DNA of 64,000 bases from Sulfitobacter sp. OXR-159 (GTDB taxonomy: Bacteria; Pseudomonadota; Alphaproteobacteria; Rhodobacterales; Rhodobacteraceae): the NCBI RefSeq assembly GCF_034377145.1, contig NZ_CP139707.1, positions 877,001 to 941,000 of the forward strand, in the 5' to 3' direction. Below are positions 17,467 to 25,739 of this stretch, piece after piece (within the stretch, counting starts at the first letter, position 1; the number at the start of each line of letters is the position of its first letter). Both the position numbers and the translations under genes were made by a program. The notes under the pieces are model-generated. The model was given only the letters and a program-made list of their open reading frames with translations, had not been told where the DNA came from and did no database searches.

Positions 17467-17820
17467 TCACTCCGCCGCAGCTGGGGCTGCCACCTCCAGA
17501 GGCCGCACGCGCCGCCAGTCCAAACCCGCAAACAGCGCCTCAAACTGGGCCGGTTCCAGCCGCATCACCCCGTTCTTGATCGCAGGCCATGTAAAGCTGT
17601 TATCCTCCAGCCGCTTGTACGCCATCACAAGCCCGCTGCCGTCCCAATAAAGCAACTTCAGCCGATCCGCCCGCTTAGACCGAAACACATAGACCGACCC
17701 ATCAAAAGGCTTCTGACGCAGTTGGCTCTGAACCAGAGCAGCCAACCCATCGTGGCCCTTGCGGAAGTCCACCGGATCACTGGCGACAAAAATCCGCACC
17801 TTGTGGGACGGCGTGATCAC
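17467..17820 (-). CDS. tnpB: IS66 accessory protein TnpB (Orf2), left unit
   Basis: A 117-residue accessory protein required for IS66 transposition. Its sequence has KVRIFVASDPVDFRKGHDGLAAL, YVFRSKRADRLKLLYWDGSG and the closing FEALFAGLDWRRVRPLE, all IS66 Orf2 hallmarks. It overlaps tnpA by four bases. Its paralogue in the right unit at 19813 is similar but clearly divergent. Confidence 0.93.
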   Translation of the reverse strand: MITPSHKVRIFVASDPVDFRKGHDGLAALVQSQLRQKPFDGSVYVFRSKRADRLKLLYWDGSGLVMAYKRLEDNSFTWPAIKNGVMRLEPAQFEALFAGLDWRRVRPLEVAAPAAAE

Positions 17821-18158
17821 GTGACCAAAGCCCGGGCGATCTCAGCGATCCGTGTCGCAGTCGCAGTCGCCGCCGCATCACGACGAACGGTGACATCGCC
17901 TTTGATCACATCAATCGTGCCGGAGGATGTCGCCGCCAGAGGCTGGGCCTCGGGCGCAGGCGCTTCAATCTCGACCGGCACAAAATCCATGCCATCCAGG
18001 TTTGGCAGAACCAGCTTGCCCTGGCGCGCCAACCGCCGCCAATCCGACACGGTGCTGGGGATCAGTTCGTATCGCTTCGCCACCGCCTTGACCGTCTCGC
18101 CTTCAATCAATGTCTCAGCAACAATCCGAGCTTTCAGTAAGCGGCGGCTACGCGGCAC
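17817..18158 (-). CDS. tnpA: IS66 TnpA with hybrid N-terminus, left unit
   Basis: A 113-residue helix-turn-helix protein (KARIVAETLIEGETVKAVAKRYELIPSTVSDWRRLA). The natural first residues are missing: the frame begins with GTG 18158 inside the terminal sequence of the right-hand IS66 unit and joins TnpA sequence at about codon 7, right where the internal end GTAAGCGGCGG (18137) stops. Whether it is translated from this borrowed start is unknown. Confidence 0.8.
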   Translation of the reverse strand: MPRSRRLLKARIVAETLIEGETVKAVAKRYELIPSTVSDWRRLARQGKLVLPNLDGMDFVPVEIEAPAPEAQPLAATSSGTIDVIKGDVTVRRDAAATATATRIAEIARALVT

Positions 18159-18164
18159 TTGAGA

Positions 18165-19757
18165 TCAGCTTGACGGCTGGAAATTCCACGGAAGCAGGTC
18201 GTCGATGCGATTGGCCGGATGGCCTGCTGCAATCGCTTCAAGCGTCGCTTTGAGATATGCGAACGGTTCGACATCATTGACCTTCGCCGTGGCAATGAGA
18301 GATGCGGTGCGGCCCCAGGCGTGGCCACCTTCGTCGTGACCGGCAAAAAGCGCATTCTTTCGCGTCAATGCAATTGGGCGGATCAGGTTCTCGACTGCAT
18401 TGGAGTCGATCTCGACCCGGCCGTCGTGCAGGAAGGTCTGCAGCCCGCTCCATTGCCGATGGATATAGGTCAACTTCTCGCCGAGACGGGACTTCGAGGA
18501 AATCCGGCGCCGTTGGCTCTGAAGCCACTCGCCGAACTCTGCAACCAATGGCGCCGTGCGGGTCTGACGTGCCGAGAGGCGCTGACCGGGACCCATCCCA
18601 CGGTTCTCGCCTTCAATGCGGTAGAACTCTGCGATCCGACGCAGCCCTTCTGCGGCGATCTCTGAGCCGTCTCGATCAAAGACCTCTTTCAACTTGCGCC
18701 GCGCGTGTGCCCAACAATACGCGATGCTGATCGGCGCGCCGCCTTTGCGCGACGGGCGCGTCAGTCGGTTGTAGCCAGCATAGCCGTCCAGTTGCAGAGT
18801 GCCGTCAAAGCCCTGCAATATCTGCTCTGCATTCTGCCCTGCACGACCCGGGGCATAGGTGAAGACAACGCCTGGCGGATCATCTCCACCCCATCCTCGG
18901 TCATCGCGCGCCAGTGCCCAAAGGTATCCTGTCTTCGTGCGGCCTCGACCCGGGTCCAGAACGGGGACCGTTGTCTCATCCATAAATAGCTTGCCGGACT
19001 TTTTTAGATGCTCAGCCAAGCGGTCCACGACAGGGCTCAGATGGAAAGCCGCTGTGCCCACCCAATCGGCCAAAGTGCTGCGGTGGATATCGATGCCGGA
19101 GCGGGCAAGGATTTGGCTTTGACGATACAACGGCAAGTGGTCTGAGAATTTGCTGACAAGCACATGTGCGATGGCGCCCTCAGTCGGCAACCCGCCTTCG
19201 ATCAGATGCGCAGGAGCCGGGGCCTGCGTGATACCTTCAGCGCAGGAACGGCAAGCATATTTGGGGCGAACGGTGACGATGACACGCAGCTGCGCTGGAA
19301 TGATATCCAGCCGCTCGGTGCGGTCTTCGCCTATACGGTGCATCTCGCCACACCCGCAGGGGCAGTTCAAACTCTGAGGCTCGACCACCCGCTCAACCCG
19401 CGGGAGGCCTGCGGGAAGATTGCCACGATTGCGCCGGGCAGCTTTGCGAGGCCCTGCCTCTGAGGGCGCCCGCTCAGCTTGCTGAGTCTCAACTTCAGCG
19501 ACGGCAACTTCAAGGTCTTCAAAAGCCAGCTGCCGTTCATCCTCGCTTAACTTCTCCGAGCGCTTGCCATGTGTGGCGTTCTTGAGCTCGGCAATGAGGT
19601 GCTCCAGACGCTTAACCAAAACTTCCAGCTCAGATGTTTTGGTTTGTAGCCCGGTCGTCTCTTGCTTCAGCGATTTGTTCTCGCGCAGCACCGCCAAGAC
19701 AGCTTCACGCTGGCTCACGGGGATGGCAGATATATCGATGGGCGGCAGGTCGGACAT
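18165..19757 (-). CDS. tnpC: IS66-family transposase TnpC, right unit
   Basis: A 530-residue transposase. It has an N-terminal coiled coil (LKQETTGLQTKTSELEVLVKRL), zinc-finger cysteines (CPCGCGEMH, CRSC), the DDE core with FMDETTVPVLDPGRGRTKTG and QLDGYAGYNRL, and the IS66 tail RVEIDSNAVENLIRPIALTR. It is full length. Its stop lies only about 28 bases from the internal IS66-type end at 18137. Confidence 0.93.
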   Translation of the reverse strand: MSDLPPIDISAIPVSQREAVLAVLRENKSLKQETTGLQTKTSELEVLVKRLEHLIAELKNATHGKRSEKLSEDERQLAFEDLEVAVAEVETQQAERAPSEAGPRKAARRNRGNLPAGLPRVERVVEPQSLNCPCGCGEMHRIGEDRTERLDIIPAQLRVIVTVRPKYACRSCAEGITQAPAPAHLIEGGLPTEGAIAHVLVSKFSDHLPLYRQSQILARSGIDIHRSTLADWVGTAAFHLSPVVDRLAEHLKKSGKLFMDETTVPVLDPGRGRTKTGYLWALARDDRGWGGDDPPGVVFTYAPGRAGQNAEQILQGFDGTLQLDGYAGYNRLTRPSRKGGAPISIAYCWAHARRKLKEVFDRDGSEIAAEGLRRIAEFYRIEGENRGMGPGQRLSARQTRTAPLVAEFGEWLQSQRRRISSKSRLGEKLTYIHRQWSGLQTFLHDGRVEIDSNAVENLIRPIALTRKNALFAGHDEGGHAWGRTASLIATAKVNDVEPFAYLKATLEAIAAGHPANRIDDLLPWNFQPSS

Positions 19758-19812
19758 GCCCGGAGTATAGCTTGATTTACGCCCAAATGGGCAGGCCTTT
19801 TGCGCCCCCGAG

Positions 19813-20166
19813 TCACTCTGCCGCAGCCGGTCTGCGGGGTTCTAAAGAGCGCACCCGGCGCCAGTCCAGCCCTGCAAAAAGCGCCTCGAATTGGGGGCGG
19901 TTCAAGGTGATCACGCCATCTCGAATGGCGGGCCAAATGAAGTTGTTCTCCTCAAGTCGCTTGTAGGTCATCACGAGCCCGCTGCCGTCCCAGAACAGAA
20001 TCTTCATCCTGTCGGCCCGTTTGGCGCGGAATACAAAGACTGTTCCGGTAAAGGGGTCTTGGGCCAATGCCGACTGCACCATCGAAGCCAATCCATCGTG
20101 TCCTTTACGGAAGTCCACCGGCCGCGTCGCAACCAATATCCGAACGCCTTGCGATGGCATCAGCAT
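19813..20166 (-). CDS. tnpB: IS66 accessory protein TnpB (Orf2), right unit
   Basis: A 117-residue Orf2 protein with VRILVATRPVDFRKGHDGLASM, FVFRAKRADRMKILFWDGSGLV and FEALFAGLDWRRVRSLE. It overlaps tnpA by seven bases and precedes tnpC by about 55 bases. Confidence 0.93.
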   Translation of the reverse strand: MLMPSQGVRILVATRPVDFRKGHDGLASMVQSALAQDPFTGTVFVFRAKRADRMKILFWDGSGLVMTYKRLEENNFIWPAIRDGVITLNRPQFEALFAGLDWRRVRSLEPRRPAAAE

Positions 20167-20579
20167 GAAGAAGCTTCAAGCGCATGGGCGATCTCTGCAA
20201 TCCGGGAGGCAGATGTCTGCAGCGGCAGCTCGATGGCGATCTCTCCAAAGATCAATCTGATCGCCTCATTCGGAACAGTCAGAGCTTCTGTGGGCTCTTC
20301 CGGCCCAGCAGAAACCACCAGTGGAGCGAAGAGCGGCTCAGCGGCCTCCGGCGCCGGCAGCAACAGCTTTCCTTGTTTGGCCAGACGACGCCACGCCGAT
20401 AGCTGGTTCGGAAGGATGCCATATCGCTCAGCGACAGCGTTCACCGTTGCACCGACCTCAAGCGTCTCCGCCACCGCCTGTGCCTTTGCACTATCCGACC
20501 AGCGGCGGTGGCCGGACGCATAAATCTCAACGCCAAGCGATCTGAGAAACGAATTTGTAGCGCACATTGCGAAACGCAC
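20160..20579 (-). CDS. tnpA: IS66 TnpA (Orf1), right unit
   Basis: A 139-residue protein with the HTH segment KAQAVAETLEVGATVNAVAERYGILPNQLSAWRRLA and a variable acidic middle. The first roughly 15 residues (MRFAMCATNSFLRSL) are not typical for the family, so the true start may be internal. It is the first gene of the unit, about 73 bases inside the outer end at 20652. Confidence 0.88.
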   Translation of the reverse strand: MRFAMCATNSFLRSLGVEIYASGHRRWSDSAKAQAVAETLEVGATVNAVAERYGILPNQLSAWRRLAKQGKLLLPAPEAAEPLFAPLVVSAGPEEPTEALTVPNEAIRLIFGEIAIELPLQTSASRIAEIAHALEASSC

Positions 20580-20652
20580 TCCCCGTCATAAGATGCGTTC
20601 GTTCTCGCAGCGCGGATCACACCCTACAACGTGACCCCGGGCCACCGCTTAC

Positions 20653-21880
20653 GCTTGTAGTATCCCAAAGCCAAAATGGGAGAAACCCTCTTCACAGCAT
20701 TCGAAATTTTTGAAGCTGTCTGCTCGGAAGGCACCAGTGTTTCGATACATGTCCATAAATTCACGATCTGAATATCATTGCTTGTGGATGACAAGCTAAC
20801 CCCATGCATATTCACAATATTCGCGAACTTTCGCGCATCCGGTCCAATGTCCAAGCTTAGCTCTTCATGACACCGTTTCGCGGCGCTGATTGCCTTTAGT
20901 GCTTTCATATCCCTTATAAAATGCATGTGATTATTGAACGCTGGCACTGTGCGTATATCTTCGGCACAGCAACTTTGTTCAGTGACTGCAGTGCTAGCAA
21001 TATTAACTTCGAGCTTGTGATGAAATAGTTTCTGAAAACTAATTGCTTCAGTAATTCTCTTTGTGGCCATTGTTGCGGCTGCGTTGGCATCCGGCGCGGA
21101 AACATGGCAAATTAGCAATTCACCGTCGCTAATATTTTTATAACATTCAAGGGCTTCCACGAAGGTCTTATCGTCCTCATCAAAGTCATCTTTTATGTGA
21201 GGATAGGGCAAGATACCATTACTTCTTAGAACGTCAAAACTAACATCATTGATCGATTTTGAAGCAGTGATTCCTACGCGAAACTTGTGCGAGTGGGGAT
21301 AAACCACCTTGCAAAAACCTCGAAAAGAAGTCGTGTCCCTTATTTCAGTTTCACCATAGAACGCTTTGATTAGGGCATCGTTGATGTGGTCTCTAGATAC
21401 GCCCAGATACTGCAACAGAGAAGCAAACTCCCTAGCCAAAAGCTCTAGTTGAGACTTTTTGGGTTTTTCCTGATCATGACTAATTACTAGATGCGTTATC
21501 TCCCCTAAATATGTCTCTGGGTCCATTTCTGACCTAAATACTTTTAGCTTTCTGATGGTTGCCGTGATATTACCTTCCAAATTCCCAGAAAGCACGCTAT
21601 CGATGTCAAAATTGAAAACCTTTTTTGCTACGAAGTTGCCTTTAAGGCGAAGTCCCAACTCATCCAGAACATGCTTCACGGCACCGAAATTACCAGATAC
21701 GATGTGCGGATCATTCAGTAACTCAAGAGCTTCATCAACAAGTGTTATAATACCAGTTGTAGATGCTTTGTAGCTATCAAGACTGTATGGGAACGTGAGT
21801 TCATCCAAACGTTGAACGAAAAAAAGTAGGCCCTTCGTTTGAGCTAAGTTTGTCCAGTTGGTAAGTTTGCGATAAAGCAT
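20653..21880 (-). pseudogene. N-terminal part of a HEPN-domain protein, separated by IS66 insertion
   Basis: The first 409 codons of the gene, running from ATG 21880 to the target duplication GCTTGTAG. Left alone, the frame runs eight codons into the transposon and stops at 20624. The region is visibly AT-richer than the chromosome, typical of recently acquired cargo. The sequence ends in NLWTCIETLVPSEQTASKISNAV, which resembles the helix entering an Apea-like HEPN domain; its earlier part has no family I know. Joined with 15304-15875 it makes a 599-residue protein. The weak ribosome binding site leaves the start slightly uncertain. Confidence 0.8.
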
Positions 21881-22369
21881 AAATTTGTTTACTCAGGTTT
21901 AAGTTGATCATTATGACCATCTATCCTCTTTATCGTAGTGTGAAGGCCTAATTGCGAAATTTCTGAATGGATCGAAAAGAACTTCCACATGTTTGGTAAC
22001 TATCAGCGTCAAGTGAACTGGTATCTGAGGATTATGCCTTTCATCGTAAGAGTTTAGAGGAAGGCGTTATGTCACTGATGAGTCATCGGTCATCTAGGCC
22101 AGATTGAATGGCCGCTATAGCGTCTACAAATCTTGCTATGAGCTCTTGCAGCAAAGGTCCGGGATCCGCCCCTTCCGTTGAAGAAACTGGCTCGTTTGCA
22201 ATAGGTTCACTGTTTGTTAAATATTGAGGATATGTCTATATTCCAATGACCTATCTGTGATTTGTTGCCGCCAAAACTTGCTGCCGCTCGCAGCGTTTAC
22301 GAACCCATTAACCCTTGTCCCTTAGAAAATACCCAAGCGCATTCCTTTTTAATTCTGATGGAGCTAGTC
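21881..22369. other. AT-rich intergenic region of the element
   Basis: A 490-base stretch between divergent genes that should hold promoters for the HEPN gene and for the 201-aa gene. A small inverted repeat GGCCA/TGGCC lies at 22097-22113. No open frame with protein-like content was found. Confidence 0.45.
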
Positions 22370-22975
22370 ATGGGTATGACCGACACAGTTTTCTTTCCCT
22401 CTGATGTGGCGCTGGCCGCGATGGGCAACACGTCCAAGCGGTGGCAATCGCATCTTGAGCAAGGAAAAATTTACATAGAATCCGGGTTTCAGGCCCACGA
22501 GGCAAGTGGCCCGGGCCGGGGACGTAAGCGTCAAATTTCGCTAGAGGCCGTGGTTCAAGGGGCGATAGCTTTGGCGCTTGTGGATGCCGGAACCAAGGTA
22601 GAGGTAGCCTATCGCATTGGTGCCGACTTCGCATATTCTAGCAGGATCAATGGCCCCCGGCTAATCGATGCAGGTGCGCCGCTGGAACCTGCACAGGATC
22701 GCTTCGCTTGCAAGTTGTTCGGGCAGGGGCAAACTCTTTTGGTTTATGCCGTGGGCGCGGGTTACGACGAAGATGGTGCGCTTGCTATCGTATCCGACGC
22801 AGACCCGGCAGTCGCTGGCGTGGATGGGTTCAGGCAAGCGGCTATGCTGATTGATTGCGTCAACGGTGCAGATGGCTCCCCCCGCGTGGTGATGAACCTC
22901 ACTTTGCTTTGCGCACAGATCGCCAAATCCCTCGATATCGATTTTCAAAGAGCTTTCGGATGGGTGAGCGCATGA
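22370..22975 (+). CDS. Hypothetical protein, possible DNA-binding, upstream of the excisionase/integrase pair
   Basis: A 201-residue protein starting at ATG 22370 with GGAG eight bases upstream. The N-terminal part (FFPSDVALAAMGNTSKRWQSHL then a basic GPGRGRKRQ stretch) could be a winged-helix or HTH segment. The rest has no recognised domain. It overlaps the next gene by four bases (ATGA), giving a three-gene run that ends with the integrase. A transcription or excision control role is plausible but unproven. Confidence 0.65.
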   Translation: MGMTDTVFFPSDVALAAMGNTSKRWQSHLEQGKIYIESGFQAHEASGPGRGRKRQISLEAVVQGAIALALVDAGTKVEVAYRIGADFAYSSRINGPRLIDAGAPLEPAQDRFACKLFGQGQTLLVYAVGAGYDEDGALAIVSDADPAVAGVDGFRQAAMLIDCVNGADGSPRVVMNLTLLCAQIAKSLDIDFQRAFGWVSA

Positions 22976-23235
22976 AAGCCGATCAAACCACTATGCAAAT
23001 ATCGCTCATCTCATCTGACGATCTCGCCGCGAGAATGGGTTATTCCGGTACGACTTCTGCCTTTCGTGATTGGTGCGCCAGCATGAGGATTGCGCCGGTG
23101 CCCGGGCGGCGCGGGTTTTTCGACCCCGCGCTTGTTCGTCGCCGACTGAATGAGGCACAGGGGCTATCCGAGTCTATTGATGGTTCGGCGAATGGCTTTA
23201 TCATGGCAAGGCGGGCGCGTAATGCCGCGCGGTAA
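22972..23235 (+). CDS. Putative excisionase / small HTH protein
   Basis: An 87-residue basic protein with ISSDDLAARMGYSGTTSAFRDW and APVPGRRGFFDPALVRRRLNEA, the pattern of AlpA/Xis-like winged helix proteins. It sits directly ahead of the integrase and overlaps its start by 14 bases, the usual place for a recombination directionality factor. The start could also be ATG 22960, in the same frame. Confidence 0.65.
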   Translation: MKADQTTMQISLISSDDLAARMGYSGTTSAFRDWCASMRIAPVPGRRGFFDPALVRRRLNEAQGLSESIDGSANGFIMARRARNAAR

Positions 23236-23424
23236 CCTCCCCCCAGAAGTTCACCGGGTCAAGGCAAAGCTGGTCGATGGCACTGTGTGCTATTACTTTT
23301 CGCTTCGCGGTCGCAAAGGCACAGGCTTTTGGAAGGATGCACGCCCATTTCCTAAGTCCCCCAATTTTTTCACAGCGTATTCAGCCACAATGGCGAGAGC
23401 ATCGCCCAAGCCAAATACGTTAAT
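23222..23424 (+). pseudogene. Tyrosine integrase, N-terminal fragment (split by IS5)
   Basis: The first 67 codons of the element's integrase (opening MPRGNLPPEVHRVKAKL) encode the N-terminal arm-binding region (YYFSLRGRKGTGFWK). Translation now runs into the IS5-family insertion. Removing 23425-24714 and one TAAT copy joins codon 67 to the downstream fragment in frame, giving a 358-residue protein. Confidence 0.85.
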
Positions 23425-24714
23425 GGGCACCTCTAAAAATTGCCCCAACCCCGGTGCTGCGTTATCTTTGATGGGACGAACCGGCACAGGGGAGACGGCA
23501 ATGACGCAGATGGGTTTCTTTGATCTTTCCGACCGCTATGCGAGCCTTGACGCGAAGAAGGACCCATTGGTTGAGATCGATGCGGTCGTGCCGTGGGAGG
23601 AGTTTCGTTCTATTTTGGATGAGGTTTGGCGCAAGCCTGATGCGGAGCGCAAGTCGCGCGCAGGCCGCAAGCCGATGGACACTGTGCTGATGTTCAAGAC
23701 GCTGGTGCTGAGCGCACTCTACAACCTGTCGGACGATCAGATCGAATATCAGGTCCGTGACCGGCTGTCCTTTATGAGGTTTCTGGGACTTAGCCTTGCG
23801 GACCGGGTGCCGGATGCAAAGACGGTGTGGCTGTATCGCGATGCGCTGGCGCAGGCGGGCAAGGTGGAAGAGCTGTTTCGTCAATTTGACGGGTATTTGG
23901 CGCGGCAGGGGTATATCGCTCGGGGTGGGCAAATTCTTGATGCCTCTATTGTGGCGGTGCCGCGCAATCACAACACGCGCGACGAGAACGCGTCAATCAA
24001 GAAGGGCGAGAACCCCGAGCATTGGGAAAACAAGCCCGCCAAGCGCAGCCAGAAGGACGTGGACGCGCGCTGGACGAAAAAGCACGGCAAGAGCCATTAC
24101 GGCTACAAGAACCATGTGAACGTCGACCGAAAGCACAAGCTGGTCCGGCGCTATCACGTCAGCGATGCCGCGCTGCATGACAGTCAAGCGGTGGATCACC
24201 TGCTGATGCGAGGCAATACCGGCTCCGGTGTGTGGGCGGATGCGGCCTATCGGTCCGAGGAGACGGAGGCGAAATTGCGCGCGCGGAAGCTGAAAAGTCA
24301 CATCCACCGTAAGGGGAAACGCGGCAAACCTCTCACAGATCAGGCCAAGGGCAGCAATCGGACCAAATCCACCGTTCGGGTCCGGGTGGAACATGTATTC
24401 GGCGCACAGACCAACGACATGGGTGGCACCCTTGTGCGTAGCATTGGTCTGGTGCGAGCCAAGGCTAGGATCGGGATGAAGAACCTCGCATATAACATGC
24501 GACGCCTCGTTCAACTGCGCCGCATCAACCCGTGTCCGGCGTGAATACCGGGCGATCCAAGAACCGATCACGCGTCAAAGCATGACAAACAAGGCTTGAA
24601 GGCCGCAATACAGCGGTTGCGAGGCTCTGCCAATTGCCAGACGAAAGCCACGATCCTGCTTCAGGCCGCCCGCGCCGCCAAACTACCAAAAATTGTTCAA
24701 AAATCGAGGTGCCC
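23425..24714 (+). mobile_element. IS5-family insertion sequence, 1290 bp, inside the integrase
   Basis: Terminal inverted repeats begin GGGCACCTC at the left (23425) and end GAGGTGCCC at the right (24706-24714); the next bases match only in part. A 4-bp target duplication TAAT flanks it (23421-23424 and 24715-24718), the usual type for IS5 elements. It carries one transposase gene. Confidence 0.9.
23501..24544 (+). CDS. IS5-family transposase
   Basis: A 347-residue DDE transposase starting at ATG 23501. The N-terminal region FDLSDRYASLDAKKDPLVEI, then ALYNLSDDQIEYQVRDRLSF, the catalytic Asp in GGQILDASIVAVPRNHN, a second Asp near GSGVWADAAYRS and the VRVEHVFGAQ Glu region all fit IS5. It is complete and likely active. 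The open frame extends upstream across the IS end into integrase sequence, which is not part of the transposase. Confidence 0.93.
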   Translation: MTQMGFFDLSDRYASLDAKKDPLVEIDAVVPWEEFRSILDEVWRKPDAERKSRAGRKPMDTVLMFKTLVLSALYNLSDDQIEYQVRDRLSFMRFLGLSLADRVPDAKTVWLYRDALAQAGKVEELFRQFDGYLARQGYIARGGQILDASIVAVPRNHNTRDENASIKKGENPEHWENKPAKRSQKDVDARWTKKHGKSHYGYKNHVNVDRKHKLVRRYHVSDAALHDSQAVDHLLMRGNTGSGVWADAAYRSEETEAKLRARKLKSHIHRKGKRGKPLTDQAKGSNRTKSTVRVRVEHVFGAQTNDMGGTLVRSIGLVRAKARIGMKNLAYNMRRLVQLRRINPCPA

Positions 24715-24716
24715 TA

Positions 24717-25592
24717 ATGACAGAAGCCGTTGTTGACGCCTATATCTCATCGGCTGAATTTCTCTCCCTAAAGCCGCGCACGCAGTCGGACTACCGCCGA
24801 TGGGCCATGAGGTTCGCTGTCGAATTTGAGTCTGACCCTGTGGCGATGTTTGAGGACGCGGCCTCTCGTGCCGAGGTCAACCAATGGCGATCGAAGTGGA
24901 ACTACTCGCCAAAGCAATACGACTACGCTGGAACAGTGGTGACGCGCATTCTCAATTGGGCGCGGGAACAAGGCAAGATAGCAGAGCATCATTGCAGCTT
25001 CGCAAAGGTATATCGCTCTGATCGCTCAGACGTAGTCTGGACCCCGGTTCAGGTGGAAGCCGTGCGGGAGCGCGCGCCCGAATGGGTTGGCCGTATTTTG
25101 GTCACCGCTTGCGAAACCGGAATGCGCCCCGGTGATTTGGTCAGGCTCTCCAAGGCTCACATTGAATCTACGCCCGGGGGCCGTCGTATTCGCATTAAAA
25201 CAAATAAGCGCGGTAAATCTGCATTCGTTCCGGTCAGTCAAGCAATGGCCGAAATCATAGATGCCACCCCGAATGACAGGTTGCTTATCCTAGCGAATGC
25301 CAGCGGTGGTCCTTTGACTGAACACCGGGCCTCTGAGGGTGTGCGCCAGTGGCGCAACAAGGCTGGTCTGACGCCAAACCGGCTCGGCTATGACTTGCGG
25401 CTCTATGACGCCAGAGGCACCGCTGCAACGCGATTGCTGCGCGCTGGTCTGTCCTTGGCACAGATAGCCGGTTGCATGGGTTGGTCCTTGCGCACGGCAG
25501 CCGCCATGATCGAGCGATATGCACAAGTATCACCGGACGAAACCGACGCGGTTCTGACCCTTTTAAACACAGCCAAGGAGGGCAGAACATGA
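24717..25592 (+). pseudogene. Tyrosine integrase, C-terminal catalytic fragment (split by IS5)
   Basis: 291 codons containing a core-binding domain (VDAYISSAEFLSLKPRTQSD) and the catalytic domain. The Arg of box I is in ETGMRPGDLVRL; box II reads YDARGTAATRLL, with Tyr in place of the usual His; the nucleophile is Tyr in MIERYAQVS. The insertion leaves an ATG exactly at the junction (24717-24719), so this fragment could be translated alone but would lack the arm-binding region. No ribosome binding site of the original gene precedes it. Confidence 0.85.
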
Positions 25593-25600
25593 ACGAAAAT

Positions 25601-25620
25601 GTAAAATGGCCTGTAAAATG
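25601..25620. repeat. Candidate integrase arm-type sites, right pair
   Basis: GTAAAATG occurs at 25601-25608 and 25613-25620, twelve bases apart and 43-62 bases from attR. The two left-arm copies at 10249 and 10300 are identical in sequence and orientation. Confidence 0.4.
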
Positions 25621-25662
25621 CTCGCAGCAGACGCGAGAGAATGAGGCTAAGTCATTGGTTTT

Positions 25663-25712
25663 AAATGGAGGCGAGTACCGGAATCGAACCGGTGTACACG
25701 GATTTGCAATCC
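25663..25712. repeat. attR: 50-bp core within the tRNA-Cys gene
   Basis: This is the right copy of the 50-bp direct repeat, identical to 10167-10216. It covers the tRNA from its anticodon stem to the encoded CCA plus three further bases. The tRNA half beyond it (25713-25739) is host sequence, so the functional tRNA is a host/element chimera with unchanged sequence. Confidence 0.92.
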
Positions 25713-25739
25713 GCTGCGTAACCACTCCGCCAACTCGCC
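25666..25739 (-). tRNA. tRNA-Cys (GCA anticodon)
   Basis: A 74-nucleotide cloverleaf including encoded CCA. The acceptor stem GGCGAGT pairs with ACTCGCC, the discriminator base is T (U73, the Cys identity base), the anticodon loop reads TTGCAAA and the T-arm is CCGGTTCGATTCCGG. It is the integration target of the element. Confidence 0.96.

Larger units (their letters stand above)
15884..20652 (-). mobile_element. Fused tandem of two IS66-family units, 4.77 kb
   Basis: One pair of outer ends (GTAAGCGGTG at 15884, CACCGCTTAC at 20643-20652) and one 8-bp target duplication (GCTTGTAG) enclose two complete-looking tnpA-tnpB-tnpC sets in the same orientation. An internal IS66-type end, GTAAGCGGCGG, lies at 18137 next to the start of the left unit's tnpA, but no matching partner end or second duplication was found near 20580-20652. 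So the right unit seems to have inserted into the left unit's tnpA and then lost sequence at its right side, or the two units recombined. The left and right units differ in sequence throughout. Confidence 0.85.
10167..25712. mobile_element. Integrated phage-satellite-like element in tRNA-Cys, 15.5 kb
   Basis: A perfect 50-bp direct repeat (10167-10216 and 25663-25712) bounds this segment, and the right copy is the 3' half of an intact tRNA-Cys gene. The tyrosine integrase lies just inside the right end, transcribed toward the tRNA. Native cargo is a prohead protease/capsid fusion, small unknown proteins, a HEPN protein, a putative excisionase and the integrase. No portal, terminase, tail or lysis gene is seen. 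Three transposon insertions (IS1380-like, IS66 pair, IS5 family) make up more than 7 kb of it. It could be a reduced prophage or a capsid-encoding satellite. Confidence 0.88.
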
